A DNA stretch of 64,000 nucleotides from an uncultured Bacteroidales bacterium (GTDB taxonomy: Bacteria > Bacteroidota > Bacteroidia > Bacteroidales > UBA932). A program made the translations under genes and the position numbers. The stretch's first letter is position 1, and each line of letters begins with the position of its first letter. The stretch spans positions 36,583-100,582 of the forward strand of contig ONSU01000008.1 of the NCBI GenBank assembly GCA_900320545.1, in the 5' to 3' direction. The notes under the pieces were generated by a model that saw only the letters and a program-made list of their open reading frames with translations, had not been told where the DNA came from and searched no databases. Shown piece after piece: positions 1-9,488 of this stretch.

Positions 1-38
1 CAATTCAAAATATTTCACTTTTTTTGACTCAAACGGCT

Positions 39-3000
39 TCATTTGACGGGTTTGAGCGTGAAAACGAAGGTCCGTTCCCGGGCCGGAAGACGGTATGCCT
101 CCATCGGACGCTGTCCCCAGGAGTTGATGCCGCCGACTCCCATCAGGGCGCCTTCAAAGCGGACGTAAGTCTTGCCGGCGGAGCGGTCGGCCTCGCGGGC
201 CTCCGCCTTCAGTTCCAGCGAATGGCTCTGCGGCCCCAGCAGCGTCACGTCCATCGCGGCCTGGCTGAAAGGCAGCACCGAAGCGGAGAACCACTCAGGG
301 GCGGAGATCTCCAGTCCCCTCCCGGCGGGATCCAGGATGCGGATCCAGCGCAGATCGGTCCGCGTGCCGCAATCCTGCGGACGGACGTAATCATACTGGA
401 ACATTTCGTTGACGCTTCCGGCATATTCTCCGACAAGGGCGCCGCTCTTGCGGTCCGGCTCGGTCTCCCAGGGGCCGTTGCCATACCACCGGACAGAGGA
501 ATACTCCCCGCCGAGGGCGAGACTCATCCCGAAACGGAAGAGGTCGGGCAGATTCTCCAGACCGTCTCCGCGCATCTTCTCGGTTACCTTCATCACGCCG
601 TCATAACCGACCTCGTAGCGGACGGTCACATGGGCTACGCCGCCGACAGGCAGGAATTCCGTCGTTACGACGTACCCGCTTTCCCCGGCCCGTGACACGA
701 CGACGGCCGGTTTCAGATCGGGATACTGCCACAGCCCCATCTTCCGGTCGAGTTTGGCGCCGAGGTCATTCTCCACGGGGGCGCGGCCGAATCCGGGCAG
801 AATCGGCTCTGCGAGCATATCCTTTCCGTCGACGAACCAGTGCGTCAGGGCGCCGGTCATGCCATTCCAGACCGCCGTCCATCCCTTACCGCTCAGCTGG
901 AAGCCGTCTTTCCCCTGCACGAATTCCGGAAGGACATCGCAGCGGGCCGGCTCCTGCGCGGGCTTCGCGGCGGCAAGCAGCATCTGGTCGTAAGCGATGC
1001 AGTCCCCCGCCGCCTGCAGCGGCTCGGAGCGTTTGAGCAGATAATTTACATTCAAATAGATTTCGCCTTCCTTCTCGAAAATATCCGAAGGAATGCCGCC
1101 GAGCGCAATCTCCACGGTCTGCTGGGGCCTGACGTGCAGGTCCTGCACCGTTCCGGAGAGTTCGCACTGTCCCGCGCGCATAACCTGCCAGGTCATATAC
1201 ACATTGGACAGGTCGCGGAAGAAAAATTCGTTGTAGACCCGGAGACGGGGGGCGCGCTCCGATCCGGCCACGAGCGAAGTATGGATATTCCGGTGCTGGT
1301 AGCGGATCTCGTATGCATGCGGATGCCAGGTCCGGTCCGCCGCGACGATGCCGTTGCAGTTGAACGAATTGTCGGAAGGATCGTAATCGTTGAAATCGCC
1401 GCCGAAAACGAAGACGTGGTCGGTGCCGGGCTTGTCGGAAGGCCACAGGAGGGCCTGGTCGGCGAAGTCCCAGATAAAGCCGCCCTGATAGTTGGGATAT
1501 TGGCGGATCAGATCCCAGTATTCCTTGAAATTTCCGCCGGAATTGCCCATCACGTGGTTGTATTCGCACTGGATGAGCGGCTTGGCCGGCTGGTGCGTGA
1601 CATAATGCTCGCAGCGCTGCGGCGAAGCGTACATCGGGCAGAAGATATCGGTATTCCACTCGTTCTCGGCGCGCTCGTACTGCACCGGACGGGAAGGGTC
1701 ATACGCCTTGATCCACCTGTAGCAGGCCTCGAAATTGGATCCGTTGCCGGCTTCGTTGCCCATGCTCCAGATAATGACGGAGGGATGATTGTAGTCGCGG
1801 TACACCATCCGCTTGTCGCGTTCGAGGTGCGCCTTGAGGAAATCCGCGCGTTTGGCAAGGGTCTGTTCCTTGTAGCCCATGCCGTGGCTCTCGATATTGC
1901 CCTCGTCCACCACATAGATGCCATACTCGTCGCAGAGGTCGAGCCAGACGGGGTTATTGGGATAGTGGCAGGTACGGACCGCGTTGATATTGAGCGCCTT
2001 GAAGATGCGGATATCACGGATCATCTCCTCGCGGGTGACATTATAGCCGTAGTACGGGGAAAGTTCGTGACGGTTGACGCCCTTGATGAGAATCGGCTGC
2101 CCGTTCACGAGGAGCCGGGAATTCCGGATCTCGACCGTGCGGAAACCGAAGCGGACGGACGTGCTCTCGGCGACAGTCCCCTTACGGTCTTTCGCAACCG
2201 CCTTCAGGGTATAGAGATTCGGGGTCTCCGCCGTCCAGAGGGCCGGAGAGGCCACTTTTTCGCTGAGGCGGACGACAGGGCATCCCGACTCCGAGAGTTC
2301 CGGTTTCTTCGGCACGGAAGCAGTATACGTTCCGACCGCCTTGCCGGAAGCATCCTCGACGGTGAATTCCACCGAAGCGATCCCCTTCGTCACCTCAGCC
2401 ATCAACTCCAGCGAACCGTCCATCGCGCCCCGGACGTGCACGTCCTCGAGGCGCTGCTGCCCCCGGGCGAAAACCCAGACGCCGCGGGCGATGCCACTCA
2501 GGCGCCAGAAATCCTGGTCCTCCAGCCAGGTGCCGTCGCACCAGCGGAAAATCTCGAGGGCGAGGAGGTTGTCAGCGCCGGGCGTGACGAATTTCGAGAT
2601 GTCGAAACGGGCTTCCAGTTTGCTGTCCTGGCTGTATCCGACCTCCTTTCCGTTCACCCAGACGCGGACATTGGACGTAGCCGATCCGATGCAGAGGACA
2701 ATCTGACGGCCCTTCCAGGCGGAGGGAACGGCAAACGAAGTCCGGTAATCGCCCACATAATTGTGTTCGGTGGGCACCACGGGCGGATTGTTCTGATTGT
2801 GTCCGCGCCAGGGATAGCCGATGTTCAAGTACATCGGATCGCAGAAGCCGTTGAGTTCCCAGTGCCCCGGAACGGGAATCGTACCCCAGGCGGAATCGTC
2901 GTATCCGACGGCCTCGAAACCCTTCAGGCGGCCTTCGACCGTTTCGTTGAAATAGAACTTCCAGTTACCGGAGAGGTCGATCGTTTCCTGTCCGGCCGGT

Positions 3001-3116
3001 GTAAAAGTCGCATGCATCGGGAGACGGTTGCGCTCCACGACGTCGGGATTCTGCCAGTCCTCCGGCACGAAAGCCGGCGCCAGGGCGAGAACAATCCCCA
3101 AAAAGAGAGTAGACAT
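39..3116 (-). CDS. Secreted GH2 beta-galactosidase
   Basis: Glycoside hydrolase family 2 enzyme of the LacZ type (1025 aa, the usual full length), expected to cleave terminal beta-galactosides. A hydrophobic N-terminus (residues 1-17) suggests export. Order: jelly-roll sugar-binding domain (about 45-215), immunoglobulin-like domain, TIM barrel (about 335-610) and a C-terminal beta-gal small-chain domain. The acid/base is Glu455 in SMGNEAGNG and the nucleophile Glu518 in LIQCEYNHVMGN; RTCHYPN and DEGNIESHG are also typical. It starts 12 bp after the batD-batE stop, so it may be read from the bat transcript, though no functional link is known. Exact substrate is not shown by the sequence. Confidence 0.93.
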   Translation of the reverse strand: MSTLFLGIVLALAPAFVPEDWQNPDVVERNRLPMHATFTPAGQETIDLSGNWKFYFNETVEGRLKGFEAVGYDDSAWGTIPVPGHWELNGFCDPMYLNIGYPWRGHNQNNPPVVPTEHNYVGDYRTSFAVPSAWKGRQIVLCIGSATSNVRVWVNGKEVGYSQDSKLEARFDISKFVTPGADNLLALEIFRWCDGTWLEDQDFWRLSGIARGVWVFARGQQRLEDVHVRGAMDGSLELMAEVTKGIASVEFTVEDASGKAVGTYTASVPKKPELSESGCPVVRLSEKVASPALWTAETPNLYTLKAVAKDRKGTVAESTSVRFGFRTVEIRNSRLLVNGQPILIKGVNRHELSPYYGYNVTREEMIRDIRIFKALNINAVRTCHYPNNPVWLDLCDEYGIYVVDEGNIESHGMGYKEQTLAKRADFLKAHLERDKRMVYRDYNHPSVIIWSMGNEAGNGSNFEACYRWIKAYDPSRPVQYERAENEWNTDIFCPMYASPQRCEHYVTHQPAKPLIQCEYNHVMGNSGGNFKEYWDLIRQYPNYQGGFIWDFADQALLWPSDKPGTDHVFVFGGDFNDYDPSDNSFNCNGIVAADRTWHPHAYEIRYQHRNIHTSLVAGSERAPRLRVYNEFFFRDLSNVYMTWQVMRAGQCELSGTVQDLHVRPQQTVEIALGGIPSDIFEKEGEIYLNVNYLLKRSEPLQAAGDCIAYDQMLLAAAKPAQEPARCDVLPEFVQGKDGFQLSGKGWTAVWNGMTGALTHWFVDGKDMLAEPILPGFGRAPVENDLGAKLDRKMGLWQYPDLKPAVVVSRAGESGYVVTTEFLPVGGVAHVTVRYEVGYDGVMKVTEKMRGDGLENLPDLFRFGMSLALGGEYSSVRWYGNGPWETEPDRKSGALVGEYAGSVNEMFQYDYVRPQDCGTRTDLRWIRILDPAGRGLEISAPEWFSASVLPFSQAAMDVTLLGPQSHSLELKAEAREADRSAGKTYVRFEGALMGVGGINSWGQRPMEAYRLPARERTFVFTLKPVK

Positions 3117-3128
3117 ATTGTGTTATAA

Positions 3129-5765
3129 TTATATGATTTCGATGTCCTTCGAGGATATCCAGCCTTCGCGGCCGTCCGCGAGGGTAATGTTGCAGTAGCC
3201 GGAAATCTCCTCCTTGATGCCGACGCGTGTCCCCTCGTGCAGCAGGAAAAGCTCGGTGGAAGTATCCCGGGAAGGGGCGCTGCGGACCGAACTTACGCCC
3301 GTCATCACGATGGCCGCATCGGTGCGGAGGCTGTCGTGCCGGATCCAGCGGGCGAAGCCGAAGGCGGCGAGGGCCAGAAGCAGCGCGGCGATGCCGCCGA
3401 AGAATCCGGCCCGCCTTTCGGAAGCCGAGCCGCCCAGCAGGAACAGCAGCAGAAGGGCGAGGAAGAGGGCGAACAGCACAAGGGACACCCACGCCCAGGC
3501 ATTGGAAGAAAGCATTCCCCTGATGCTGCGAGCCCAGGTCTTGAGGATGAATTCCGGCACGGCGTCAATCTTGTCGAGGGTGTTGCCGCGGGCGAATTCA
3601 AGGTTGTAGCGGATGTCTTTGTCGGTCGGATCCAGCTTGCAGGCCCGTTCGTAGCAGAGCAGGGCCTTCCCCGTCTTGCCGTCCTTGAACCAGGCGTTGC
3701 CGGCATTGTAATACACTTCGGCGGATACGACGCCGTCATCGATGATCTTCTGCCAGGCCTCCGCGGCCAGATCATAATGACCGGCGTTGTAGGCCTCGAT
3801 ACCGGAGTTCCAGAGTCCCTGAAGTTCGGCGTCGGTCATCGCCCGCGCGGGGATGGCGGCGGGCAGCAGGATGGCGAGCGCCAGGAGGGTCGCCACACCT
3901 TTGCCGGTGGATTTTTTCGCTTTCATACCGGATGCGATCGAAGAAATGACACGGACGGCGCGGTCGTACAGGGAGCCCATCGCCTCGGAACTTCCCGCCC
4001 CCGGGGAATAGCGGGCGGCCTCGCACTCATCGAGCAGGGCGGTAAACTCTTCGGCCTGCGCCTCCTCCACCCCCCGGTCACGCAGGGCTGCCGCGATATT
4101 TTCCTTGTTCTGGTCGGCCATATCGATGGCGAGTTTGTCACCTACGAAACCGAGCAGCGAACGGTGCAGTTCCTCATAGAAGGCCGAGGAAAGGCCCTGT
4201 TTCAGATAGCCGTCGGCCGCCTTGAGGCGGGCGAGCGCCATCTTGGTCGCCCGACGGTCGCGGCTGCCGCGGACATCCGCGCGCCGCGCTTCCATCCGAC
4301 GCAGCGAGAACCACACGAGGACGGCAAGCAATGCCAGAACACCAAGGGTGATCCCATAGGCCCTGCCGCCAACGAAGAAGGACTGCCCCCTGCCGAGATC
4401 GGGTTTTCCGGTCTTGATGAAGCGGATGTCGGAACCGAGGTCCTTGACGCCCTTGCGGTCGACCGAAGGGCCGGAAGGCTGCGTTTCCAGTGTCGTCGCG
4501 CCGCCCTCTCCGGGGCTGACCCGGATGCGGAGCGAATCGGTCCGGGCCGTCACATATTTGCCGGAGGCGGTGCTGTAATAGGCATACGGAATCGGCGGAA
4601 TGACGAAGTCACCGTGGCTCCGGGGGATGAACGGGAACTCGAAAGTCCTGCTTCCGTTCGTCCCGGTCCGGTCGACGGACTGGGTGGTTTTCACGTCGTA
4701 AGTCTCGAAATCGGGAGGAAAGCTCACCTTGGGCGCCTCCAGAAGCGTCACGTTGCCCTTTCCGGACACCGTCACGAGGAGCGAAGCCGCATCGTGCGTA
4801 CGGAGAGAATCCTTGCTGAGTCTGGTGGTGATCCGGAAATCGCCCACGCCGCCGCCGAAGCCGGCCGGCGCGCCGCCGGGAAGCGGAGATACGTCCACGG
4901 TATAGGTCCTGGACACGGTCCGTTTGCGGACCGTCCGGTACTGGTCTTCGAAGAAACTGTCGAAAATGCTGCCGCCGCCCCGTCCGGTGTATTCGTTCAC
5001 CAGACAGACGAGTTCGGCCGGTTCGATGATCAGGCGGCCGGTCTTCTGCGGGATGATGGACCACGAGCGGATGACCGCCGCGTCATAAATGTTGTCGCCG
5101 ACCTTCTCCCGGTGGAATTCGATGCTTCCCGGGGCGTCCACCTCCTGGCTCCAGAAGCCGTTGAAGGTGGGGAATTTAGCCCCTTCGAATCCGGCAAGAC
5201 TGGTCCGCTGGTGCTTGTAGAGTTTGAGGACCGCCGTAATGGGTTCGCCGAGGACGGCGCTGGTCTTGCTCAGGGAGAACCCCATAAAGATATCCGCTCC
5301 GCTGCGGGGGCGGTCGACGGATTCCTGCGGATCCGCCTGCTGCGACTGGCCGCCCTGAGAGGCCTGCGGAAGCGAATTCGCGCCGTTGGAGACCACTTCG
5401 ACGGAGGCGGAACGGGAACTGACCGTCTCGTCGCCGATGGTGGCGGTGGCGGAAGGAAGGCGGAAGGATCCGGCCTTTTTCGGCATCAGGATATAGGTAT
5501 AGGTATTCTGGACGGACTTGGTCGTCTTGCCGTTGACGATGGAGATGCTGGTCGAAGAACCGCGCTCCGGGCCCCAGACGAGCTGGAAATCCTCACCCGG
5601 CGACCACTGGAAATCCCTGGGTTTGCTCTCCCCTTCTATAATGAAAGCAACCCGGAACTGTTCGTCCAGGCTTACGAGATTGGGGGCTTCCACCTTGATG
5701 GCGGACTGTGCATGGCCGAGCGCCGTAGCGGCGAACAGGCCCAACATGAGAAGTAGTTTCTTCAT
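3129..5765 (-). CDS. Fused BatD-BatE aerotolerance protein
   Basis: Single 878-aa reading frame joining two proteins that are normally separate. Residues 1-20 are a signal peptide; about 25-420 is the periplasmic BatD beta-rich region; a membrane helix follows at about 466-488 and a cytoplasmic helical domain to about 610. Then comes a stretch starting MKAKKSTGKG and ending IPARA that reads exactly like a signal peptide (nt 3926 downward), followed by BatE: TPR repeats (about 648-730), two membrane helices and a C-terminal SH3-like domain. The ATG at 5765 is chosen; the TTG at 5777 would overlap the batC stop. Topology stays consistent if the internal signal acts as a membrane helix. Confidence 0.88.
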   Translation of the reverse strand: MKKLLLMLGLFAATALGHAQSAIKVEAPNLVSLDEQFRVAFIIEGESKPRDFQWSPGEDFQLVWGPERGSSTSISIVNGKTTKSVQNTYTYILMPKKAGSFRLPSATATIGDETVSSRSASVEVVSNGANSLPQASQGGQSQQADPQESVDRPRSGADIFMGFSLSKTSAVLGEPITAVLKLYKHQRTSLAGFEGAKFPTFNGFWSQEVDAPGSIEFHREKVGDNIYDAAVIRSWSIIPQKTGRLIIEPAELVCLVNEYTGRGGGSIFDSFFEDQYRTVRKRTVSRTYTVDVSPLPGGAPAGFGGGVGDFRITTRLSKDSLRTHDAASLLVTVSGKGNVTLLEAPKVSFPPDFETYDVKTTQSVDRTGTNGSRTFEFPFIPRSHGDFVIPPIPYAYYSTASGKYVTARTDSLRIRVSPGEGGATTLETQPSGPSVDRKGVKDLGSDIRFIKTGKPDLGRGQSFFVGGRAYGITLGVLALLAVLVWFSLRRMEARRADVRGSRDRRATKMALARLKAADGYLKQGLSSAFYEELHRSLLGFVGDKLAIDMADQNKENIAAALRDRGVEEAQAEEFTALLDECEAARYSPGAGSSEAMGSLYDRAVRVISSIASGMKAKKSTGKGVATLLALAILLPAAIPARAMTDAELQGLWNSGIEAYNAGHYDLAAEAWQKIIDDGVVSAEVYYNAGNAWFKDGKTGKALLCYERACKLDPTDKDIRYNLEFARGNTLDKIDAVPEFILKTWARSIRGMLSSNAWAWVSLVLFALFLALLLLFLLGGSASERRAGFFGGIAALLLALAAFGFARWIRHDSLRTDAAIVMTGVSSVRSAPSRDTSTELFLLHEGTRVGIKEEISGYCNITLADGREGWISSKDIEII

Positions 5766-5770
5766 CCCGT

Positions 5771-6520
5771 TTACCAATTCTTATCTTTCTGCCGGGCTTT
5801 GAGGGCGGCGGCTTTCTCTTTGTTTACCTTATCCTGAGTCTCTTTCTCCCGGGCCTGGATCGCCTGGAGGATCTGCTGGGCCTGCTGCTGGGAAATCTGC
5901 GGCTGCTCCTGCTGATCCTGATTCTGCTGGTCCTGGTTCCGGTCCTGATTCTGTTGATCCTGATTCTGGTCCTGCTGATCCTGATTCTGGTCCTGGTTCT
6001 GCTGATCCTGGTTCTGGTCCTGATTCTGGTCCTGATTCTGCTGGTCTTGGTTCTGCTGATTCTGCTGATTCTGCTGATTCTTCAGCATCAGTTTCGCGTA
6101 AATATAATTCTCCTTTGCGTCCAGATCGTCCGGAGCGAGGATCAGCGACTTCTTGAAAGCGTCCACGGCCGCCTGCCAGTCCTTCTTCTGCAGGGCGGCG
6201 TCTCCGACGTTGTACCAGTAATCTGAAGCATGCGCGGATCCTTCCGCCTGCCCCTTGACTTTCTCCAGAGACTTGGCGGCGCCGTCATAATCCTCCTGCC
6301 GGTAGAGCGCGCCGGCCAGGTTGTAGTTGCCGGCGAAGGAGGTCGAATCCGCCAGCAGGGCCCGCCTGTACTGCAGGTCGGCCACCTGCCATTTCTTCTT
6401 GTCGAAAGCGCGGTTACCCTTACGGACGCCGCTCTTGTCGGGGCCGTATTGCGCCGATGCGGCGACCGCTCCGAAAAGAAGCGTCACCGCGACCGCGAGT
6501 ATTCTATATAAGCGATTCAT
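5771..6520 (-). CDS. batC: BatC, TPR protein with Q/N/D-rich tail
   Basis: Exported TPR protein of the Bat complex (249 aa). Signal peptide ends near ASAQ (residues 21-24). TPR-like helices at about 30-145 (GNRAFDKKKW, YNLAGALYRQEDYDGAA, YWYNVGDAALQKKDW). Residues about 149-205 are an almost pure Q/N/D low-complexity block of QNQDQ units, then a charged coiled coil. It sits between batB (4-bp overlap) and the fused batD-batE (5-nt gap), so it belongs to the same operon. Bat proteins were linked to oxygen tolerance in Bacteroides; their molecular role is still open. Confidence 0.85.
   Translation of the reverse strand: MNRLYRILAVAVTLLFGAVAASAQYGPDKSGVRKGNRAFDKKKWQVADLQYRRALLADSTSFAGNYNLAGALYRQEDYDGAAKSLEKVKGQAEGSAHASDYWYNVGDAALQKKDWQAAVDAFKKSLILAPDDLDAKENYIYAKLMLKNQQNQQNQQNQDQQNQDQNQDQNQDQQNQDQNQDQQDQNQDQQNQDRNQDQQNQDQQEQPQISQQQAQQILQAIQAREKETQDKVNKEKAAALKARQKDKNW
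5904..6083. repeat. Tandem repeat coding for Q/N/D tract of BatC
   Basis: Imperfect tandem array of 9-, 12- and 15-bp units built from CTGATCCTGATT and CTGGTCCTG words. Units are whole codons, so changes in copy number keep the frame and alter only the length of the Gln/Asn/Asp tail. This is a likely site of slipped-strand length variation. Confidence 0.85.
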
Positions 6521-7524
6521 CCCTTTTCAAACAGATGGCGGCGGCTCCTTCTCCCGCCGATCAGCATTTCCGTGACAAACAGCAGCAGGGCGATGCCGAG
6601 GAAATACATATATTGTTCGTCATATTCTTCAAACACCACGGAATTGAACTCCTCGTCCTCCATCTTCCGGATGTCGTTGACGATCGGATTCAGACCGAAC
6701 TCTTCGTTACCGGCGTGGATATAGGCGCCGCCGCCGGCCTTGGCGATCTCCCGGAGACTGTTCTCATCCAGGCGCGTCACGACGATGTTGCCGTCCTTGT
6801 CCTTGAGCAATTCTCCGTGGACGGGGATGGGTTGTCCCTGCGTCGACCCCACGCCGATCGTGTAGACCTTGATTCCCTCGGAAGCGAGCGTCTTTGCCGC
6901 CTGGACGGGATTGCCCTCGTGATTCTCGCCGTCGGAGATGAGGATGATGACGCGGCTCTTCTCGCTCTGGGCGCTGAAGCTCTTGCCCGCCAGCATCAGG
7001 GCCTCTTCCATCGCCGTCCCCTGGATCGGGACCGACTCGGTGTTGATGCTCGAAAGGAACATCTTGGCGGAAATGAAATCCGTCGTCACGGGAAGCTGGA
7101 CAAAGGCGGTCCCGGCGAAGACGATCAGGCCGATCCGGTCGTCCTGCAATTTGTCCGTCATCCGGGAAACGGCCAGTTTGGCGCGTTCCAGCCGGTTCGG
7201 AGAATAGTCCTCCGCCAGCATCGAGTTGGACACGTCGAGGGCGATCATCACTTCGGCGCCCTTCATCTTGCGCTCGGTGAGTTTGGCGCCGATCTGCGGA
7301 CGGGCAAGGCCGACGGCGAAGAAACCGAAGGCCAGGGCCAGCAGAATGACCCGCACCCATCCCTTGGAAGAAGACCAGGAAGGCATCAGTTCCCGCACCA
7401 GGGCCTCGTCACCGAAGCGGCGGAGCCGGCGGCGGCGCAGATAACGCGCCACGCCGTACACGACCGGGATCAGCGGGACAAGCAGCAGGAGCCACAGATA
7501 AGCGGAATGTGCAAACAGGATCAC
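6517..7524 (-). CDS. batB: BatB, membrane-anchored VWA protein
   Basis: 335-aa protein with two N-terminal membrane helices (about 8-26 and 58-74), a von Willebrand factor A domain (about 90-290) and a C-terminal helix (about 305-325). The MIDAS metal site begins DVSNS (Asp97), with a further TAFVQLP/TTD segment and SDGENHEG. Overlaps batA upstream and batC downstream by 4 bp, so it is translationally coupled. Paralogue of BatA; the two VWA proteins are thought to work as a pair with the MoxR ATPase. Confidence 0.9.
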   Translation of the reverse strand: MILFAHSAYLWLLLLVPLIPVVYGVARYLRRRRLRRFGDEALVRELMPSWSSSKGWVRVILLALAFGFFAVGLARPQIGAKLTERKMKGAEVMIALDVSNSMLAEDYSPNRLERAKLAVSRMTDKLQDDRIGLIVFAGTAFVQLPVTTDFISAKMFLSSINTESVPIQGTAMEEALMLAGKSFSAQSEKSRVIILISDGENHEGNPVQAAKTLASEGIKVYTIGVGSTQGQPIPVHGELLKDKDGNIVVTRLDENSLREIAKAGGGAYIHAGNEEFGLNPIVNDIRKMEDEEFNSVVFEEYDEQYMYFLGIALLLFVTEMLIGGRRSRRHLFEKG

Positions 7525-8507
7525 GGCAGCCTCCTCAAAAATACAGCCCTGAGCAGCAGTTCCAGCAGAAGCAGGATGAGCGCCGCCACGGCATAACGGT
7601 GGAACAATTCTTTATACACGGGGAAACTCTCCACGGAGGTGCGGGTTTTCTCCATCTTGTTGATCTCCGCGTAGATCTCGGCCAGTTTGGTATTGTCGGT
7701 CGCGCGGAAATAGGAAGCCCCGGTCTGCCGGGAAACCTCTTTCAGGAGGTCCTCGTCAATCTCGACCGGCAGGTTGCGGAGTTCGATACCCCAGGGGGTC
7801 TGAACGGGATAGGGCGCCTCGCCGTTGGCTCCCACGCCGATGGTATAGACGCGGATGCCGTAGGTCTTGGCGATTTCGGAAGCCATCGCCGGGGTGATCT
7901 CGCCGCTGTTGTTGACGCCATCGGTCAGCAGGATGATCACCTTGCTCTTGGCGTCGGAATCCTTGAGGCGAGCCACGGCGGTCGCAAGGCCGTTGCCGAT
8001 GGCGGTGCCGTCTTCGATGATGTCGGTCTGCACCTCCTTCATCAGGTTGATCAGGGTGGCGCGATCGGTGGTCAGCGGGCACTGGGTGAAGCTCTCGCCG
8101 GCGAACACCACGATTCCCATCCGGTCGGAGGGCCGCTGGGAGATGAATTCGATGGCGATGTCCTTCGCCGCGCTGATGCGGTCGGGCTTGAAGTCCCGGG
8201 CCAGCATACTGGTCGAGACGTCCATCGCGAGAACAATATCGATTCCTTCCGTGTCTATCTTCTCCACCTCCGATCTGGAACGGGGCCGGGCGATGGCGAC
8301 GATAATCAGCACAAGCGCGGCCAGGCGGAGGACATAAGGCAGATGGCGCACCCATCCGAGGATGCTTGACCCGCCGGCCACCCAGGGCCTGAGGGCCGAC
8401 ACCCTGAGGTGCGGTTCCTTCCCCCGGATCAGGCGGTAAACATACAGCGCCGCCAGCAGGACGGGAAGAACCAACAGCCAAAGCAGTACGGGATACTCGA
8501 AACACAT
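7521..8507 (-). CDS. batA: BatA, membrane-anchored VWA protein
   Basis: 328 aa with helices at about 7-25 and 57-74, VWA domain (about 88-290) and a C-terminal membrane helix. MIDAS motif DVSTS starts at Asp96, with TDGVNNSGE later in the domain. Starts one base inside the preceding gene's stop and overlaps batB by 4 bp. Gene order moxR, DUF58, lipoprotein, batA, batB, batC, batD/E is the standard Bacteroidales arrangement. Confidence 0.9.
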   Translation of the reverse strand: MCFEYPVLLWLLVLPVLLAALYVYRLIRGKEPHLRVSALRPWVAGGSSILGWVRHLPYVLRLAALVLIIVAIARPRSRSEVEKIDTEGIDIVLAMDVSTSMLARDFKPDRISAAKDIAIEFISQRPSDRMGIVVFAGESFTQCPLTTDRATLINLMKEVQTDIIEDGTAIGNGLATAVARLKDSDAKSKVIILLTDGVNNSGEITPAMASEIAKTYGIRVYTIGVGANGEAPYPVQTPWGIELRNLPVEIDEDLLKEVSRQTGASYFRATDNTKLAEIYAEINKMEKTRTSVESFPVYKELFHRYAVAALILLLLELLLRAVFLRRLP

Positions 8508-9484
8508 CAGCCCACCTCCTTCTCAATCTCGTCCTGATAGGTATCCGTCACGAAACGCACCGCCAGGGGAAGCACTTCCGCATTTTCCTCGCGCGTGGCG
8601 ATATGCTTGGCGAACTTCACGAAATCTGCCCGCTCGAATAGCTCCTTGAGCCCCTCGTACAGCTCGACGGGAAGCGTTTCCTTCTTCAGGAGCGGCATAA
8701 TCTCGGCGGTGGTCATCTCCATCGCGCCGATGCCGTAGCGGGCGTCGATATATTCGCGGAGGGTGTCGGTAACACCAGAATAGAAGACCTTCTGTTTCTC
8801 GGGCTCCCAGAATTTGTCGCCGCGGAACTTGTCCAGCTTGCGGAGCGCGCGGATATGGGCCGGCTCCTTCGCGGCCTCCTCCGCCTTTTCCCTGCGGAAT
8901 TTGCGGATCAGCCAGAACGCCAGGAAGCCCAGGGCGAGGATGCCGAGCGCGAGTCCGATCCAGGGAACCGTCTCGCGGAAGGTCACGGGATAGCGGACCT
9001 GGTCCTTGATGTCGTGGATCACGAAAGTGGCCGTATCGACGGGCATCGTGCGGACATCCAGGAGCTGGGTGTCGAACCAGACGGTGTCCACCTTGCCGTC
9101 GGGCGAGCGGCGGAACACCGAAAGCAGCGGAAGATAATACTCCCCTTCGTCGAACGCGGCGATCGTGACGCTGCCGCGGATATCATTACCGGGATGCTCC
9201 TTGCCTTTGGTGCCGAGGGTATCCACTTTCCAGGGGGAAAGGACTTCCACCCCGTCCATCAGCCCCTCTTTCAGGTCCGGAAGACCGATGCCGGTCCCCT
9301 CCGGAACATCCCGCAGGACGAATCCGTACTCCAGCTGGTCGGCGACGAGCACCGAATCCCGCGGCGTCAGCGGCCGCAGGAAAGATCCGTCCCCCTCGGG
9401 GAGCGCGCCGGCCCGGTCGGCCTTCTCTTTCGAGCAGGCGGCCGCGGCAAGCAGCATCAAAACATATAAAACCTTGCGACACAT
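8507..9484 (-). CDS. Bat-operon lipoprotein of unknown function
   Basis: 325 aa. A lipobox (LLAAAAC) near residue 17 marks it as a lipoprotein. An extracytoplasmic beta-rich part (about 25-170) is followed by a membrane helix (about 172-195, IGLALGILALGFLAFWLI) and a cytoplasmic helical tail (about 200-320) resembling the DUF4381 arrangement. It lies between the DUF58 gene and batA with overlaps or a few bases of spacing, so it is probably a structural member of the same MoxR-VWA system. The function is unknown. Confidence 0.75.
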   Translation of the reverse strand: MCRKVLYVLMLLAAAACSKEKADRAGALPEGDGSFLRPLTPRDSVLVADQLEYGFVLRDVPEGTGIGLPDLKEGLMDGVEVLSPWKVDTLGTKGKEHPGNDIRGSVTIAAFDEGEYYLPLLSVFRRSPDGKVDTVWFDTQLLDVRTMPVDTATFVIHDIKDQVRYPVTFRETVPWIGLALGILALGFLAFWLIRKFRREKAEEAAKEPAHIRALRKLDKFRGDKFWEPEKQKVFYSGVTDTLREYIDARYGIGAMEMTTAEIMPLLKKETLPVELYEGLKELFERADFVKFAKHIATREENAEVLPLAVRFVTDTYQDEIEKEVG

Positions 9485-9488
9485 ATCC

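Noticed and set aside
840-3128. 762-codon open frame opposite the beta-galactosidase
   Set aside because: Shadow frame of a GC-rich gene; Arg/Gly/Ala-rich with no family motif, whereas the minus-strand frame carries all GH2 motifs. The same holds for long antisense frames at 3237-5756, 38448-40757 and 44507-46240.
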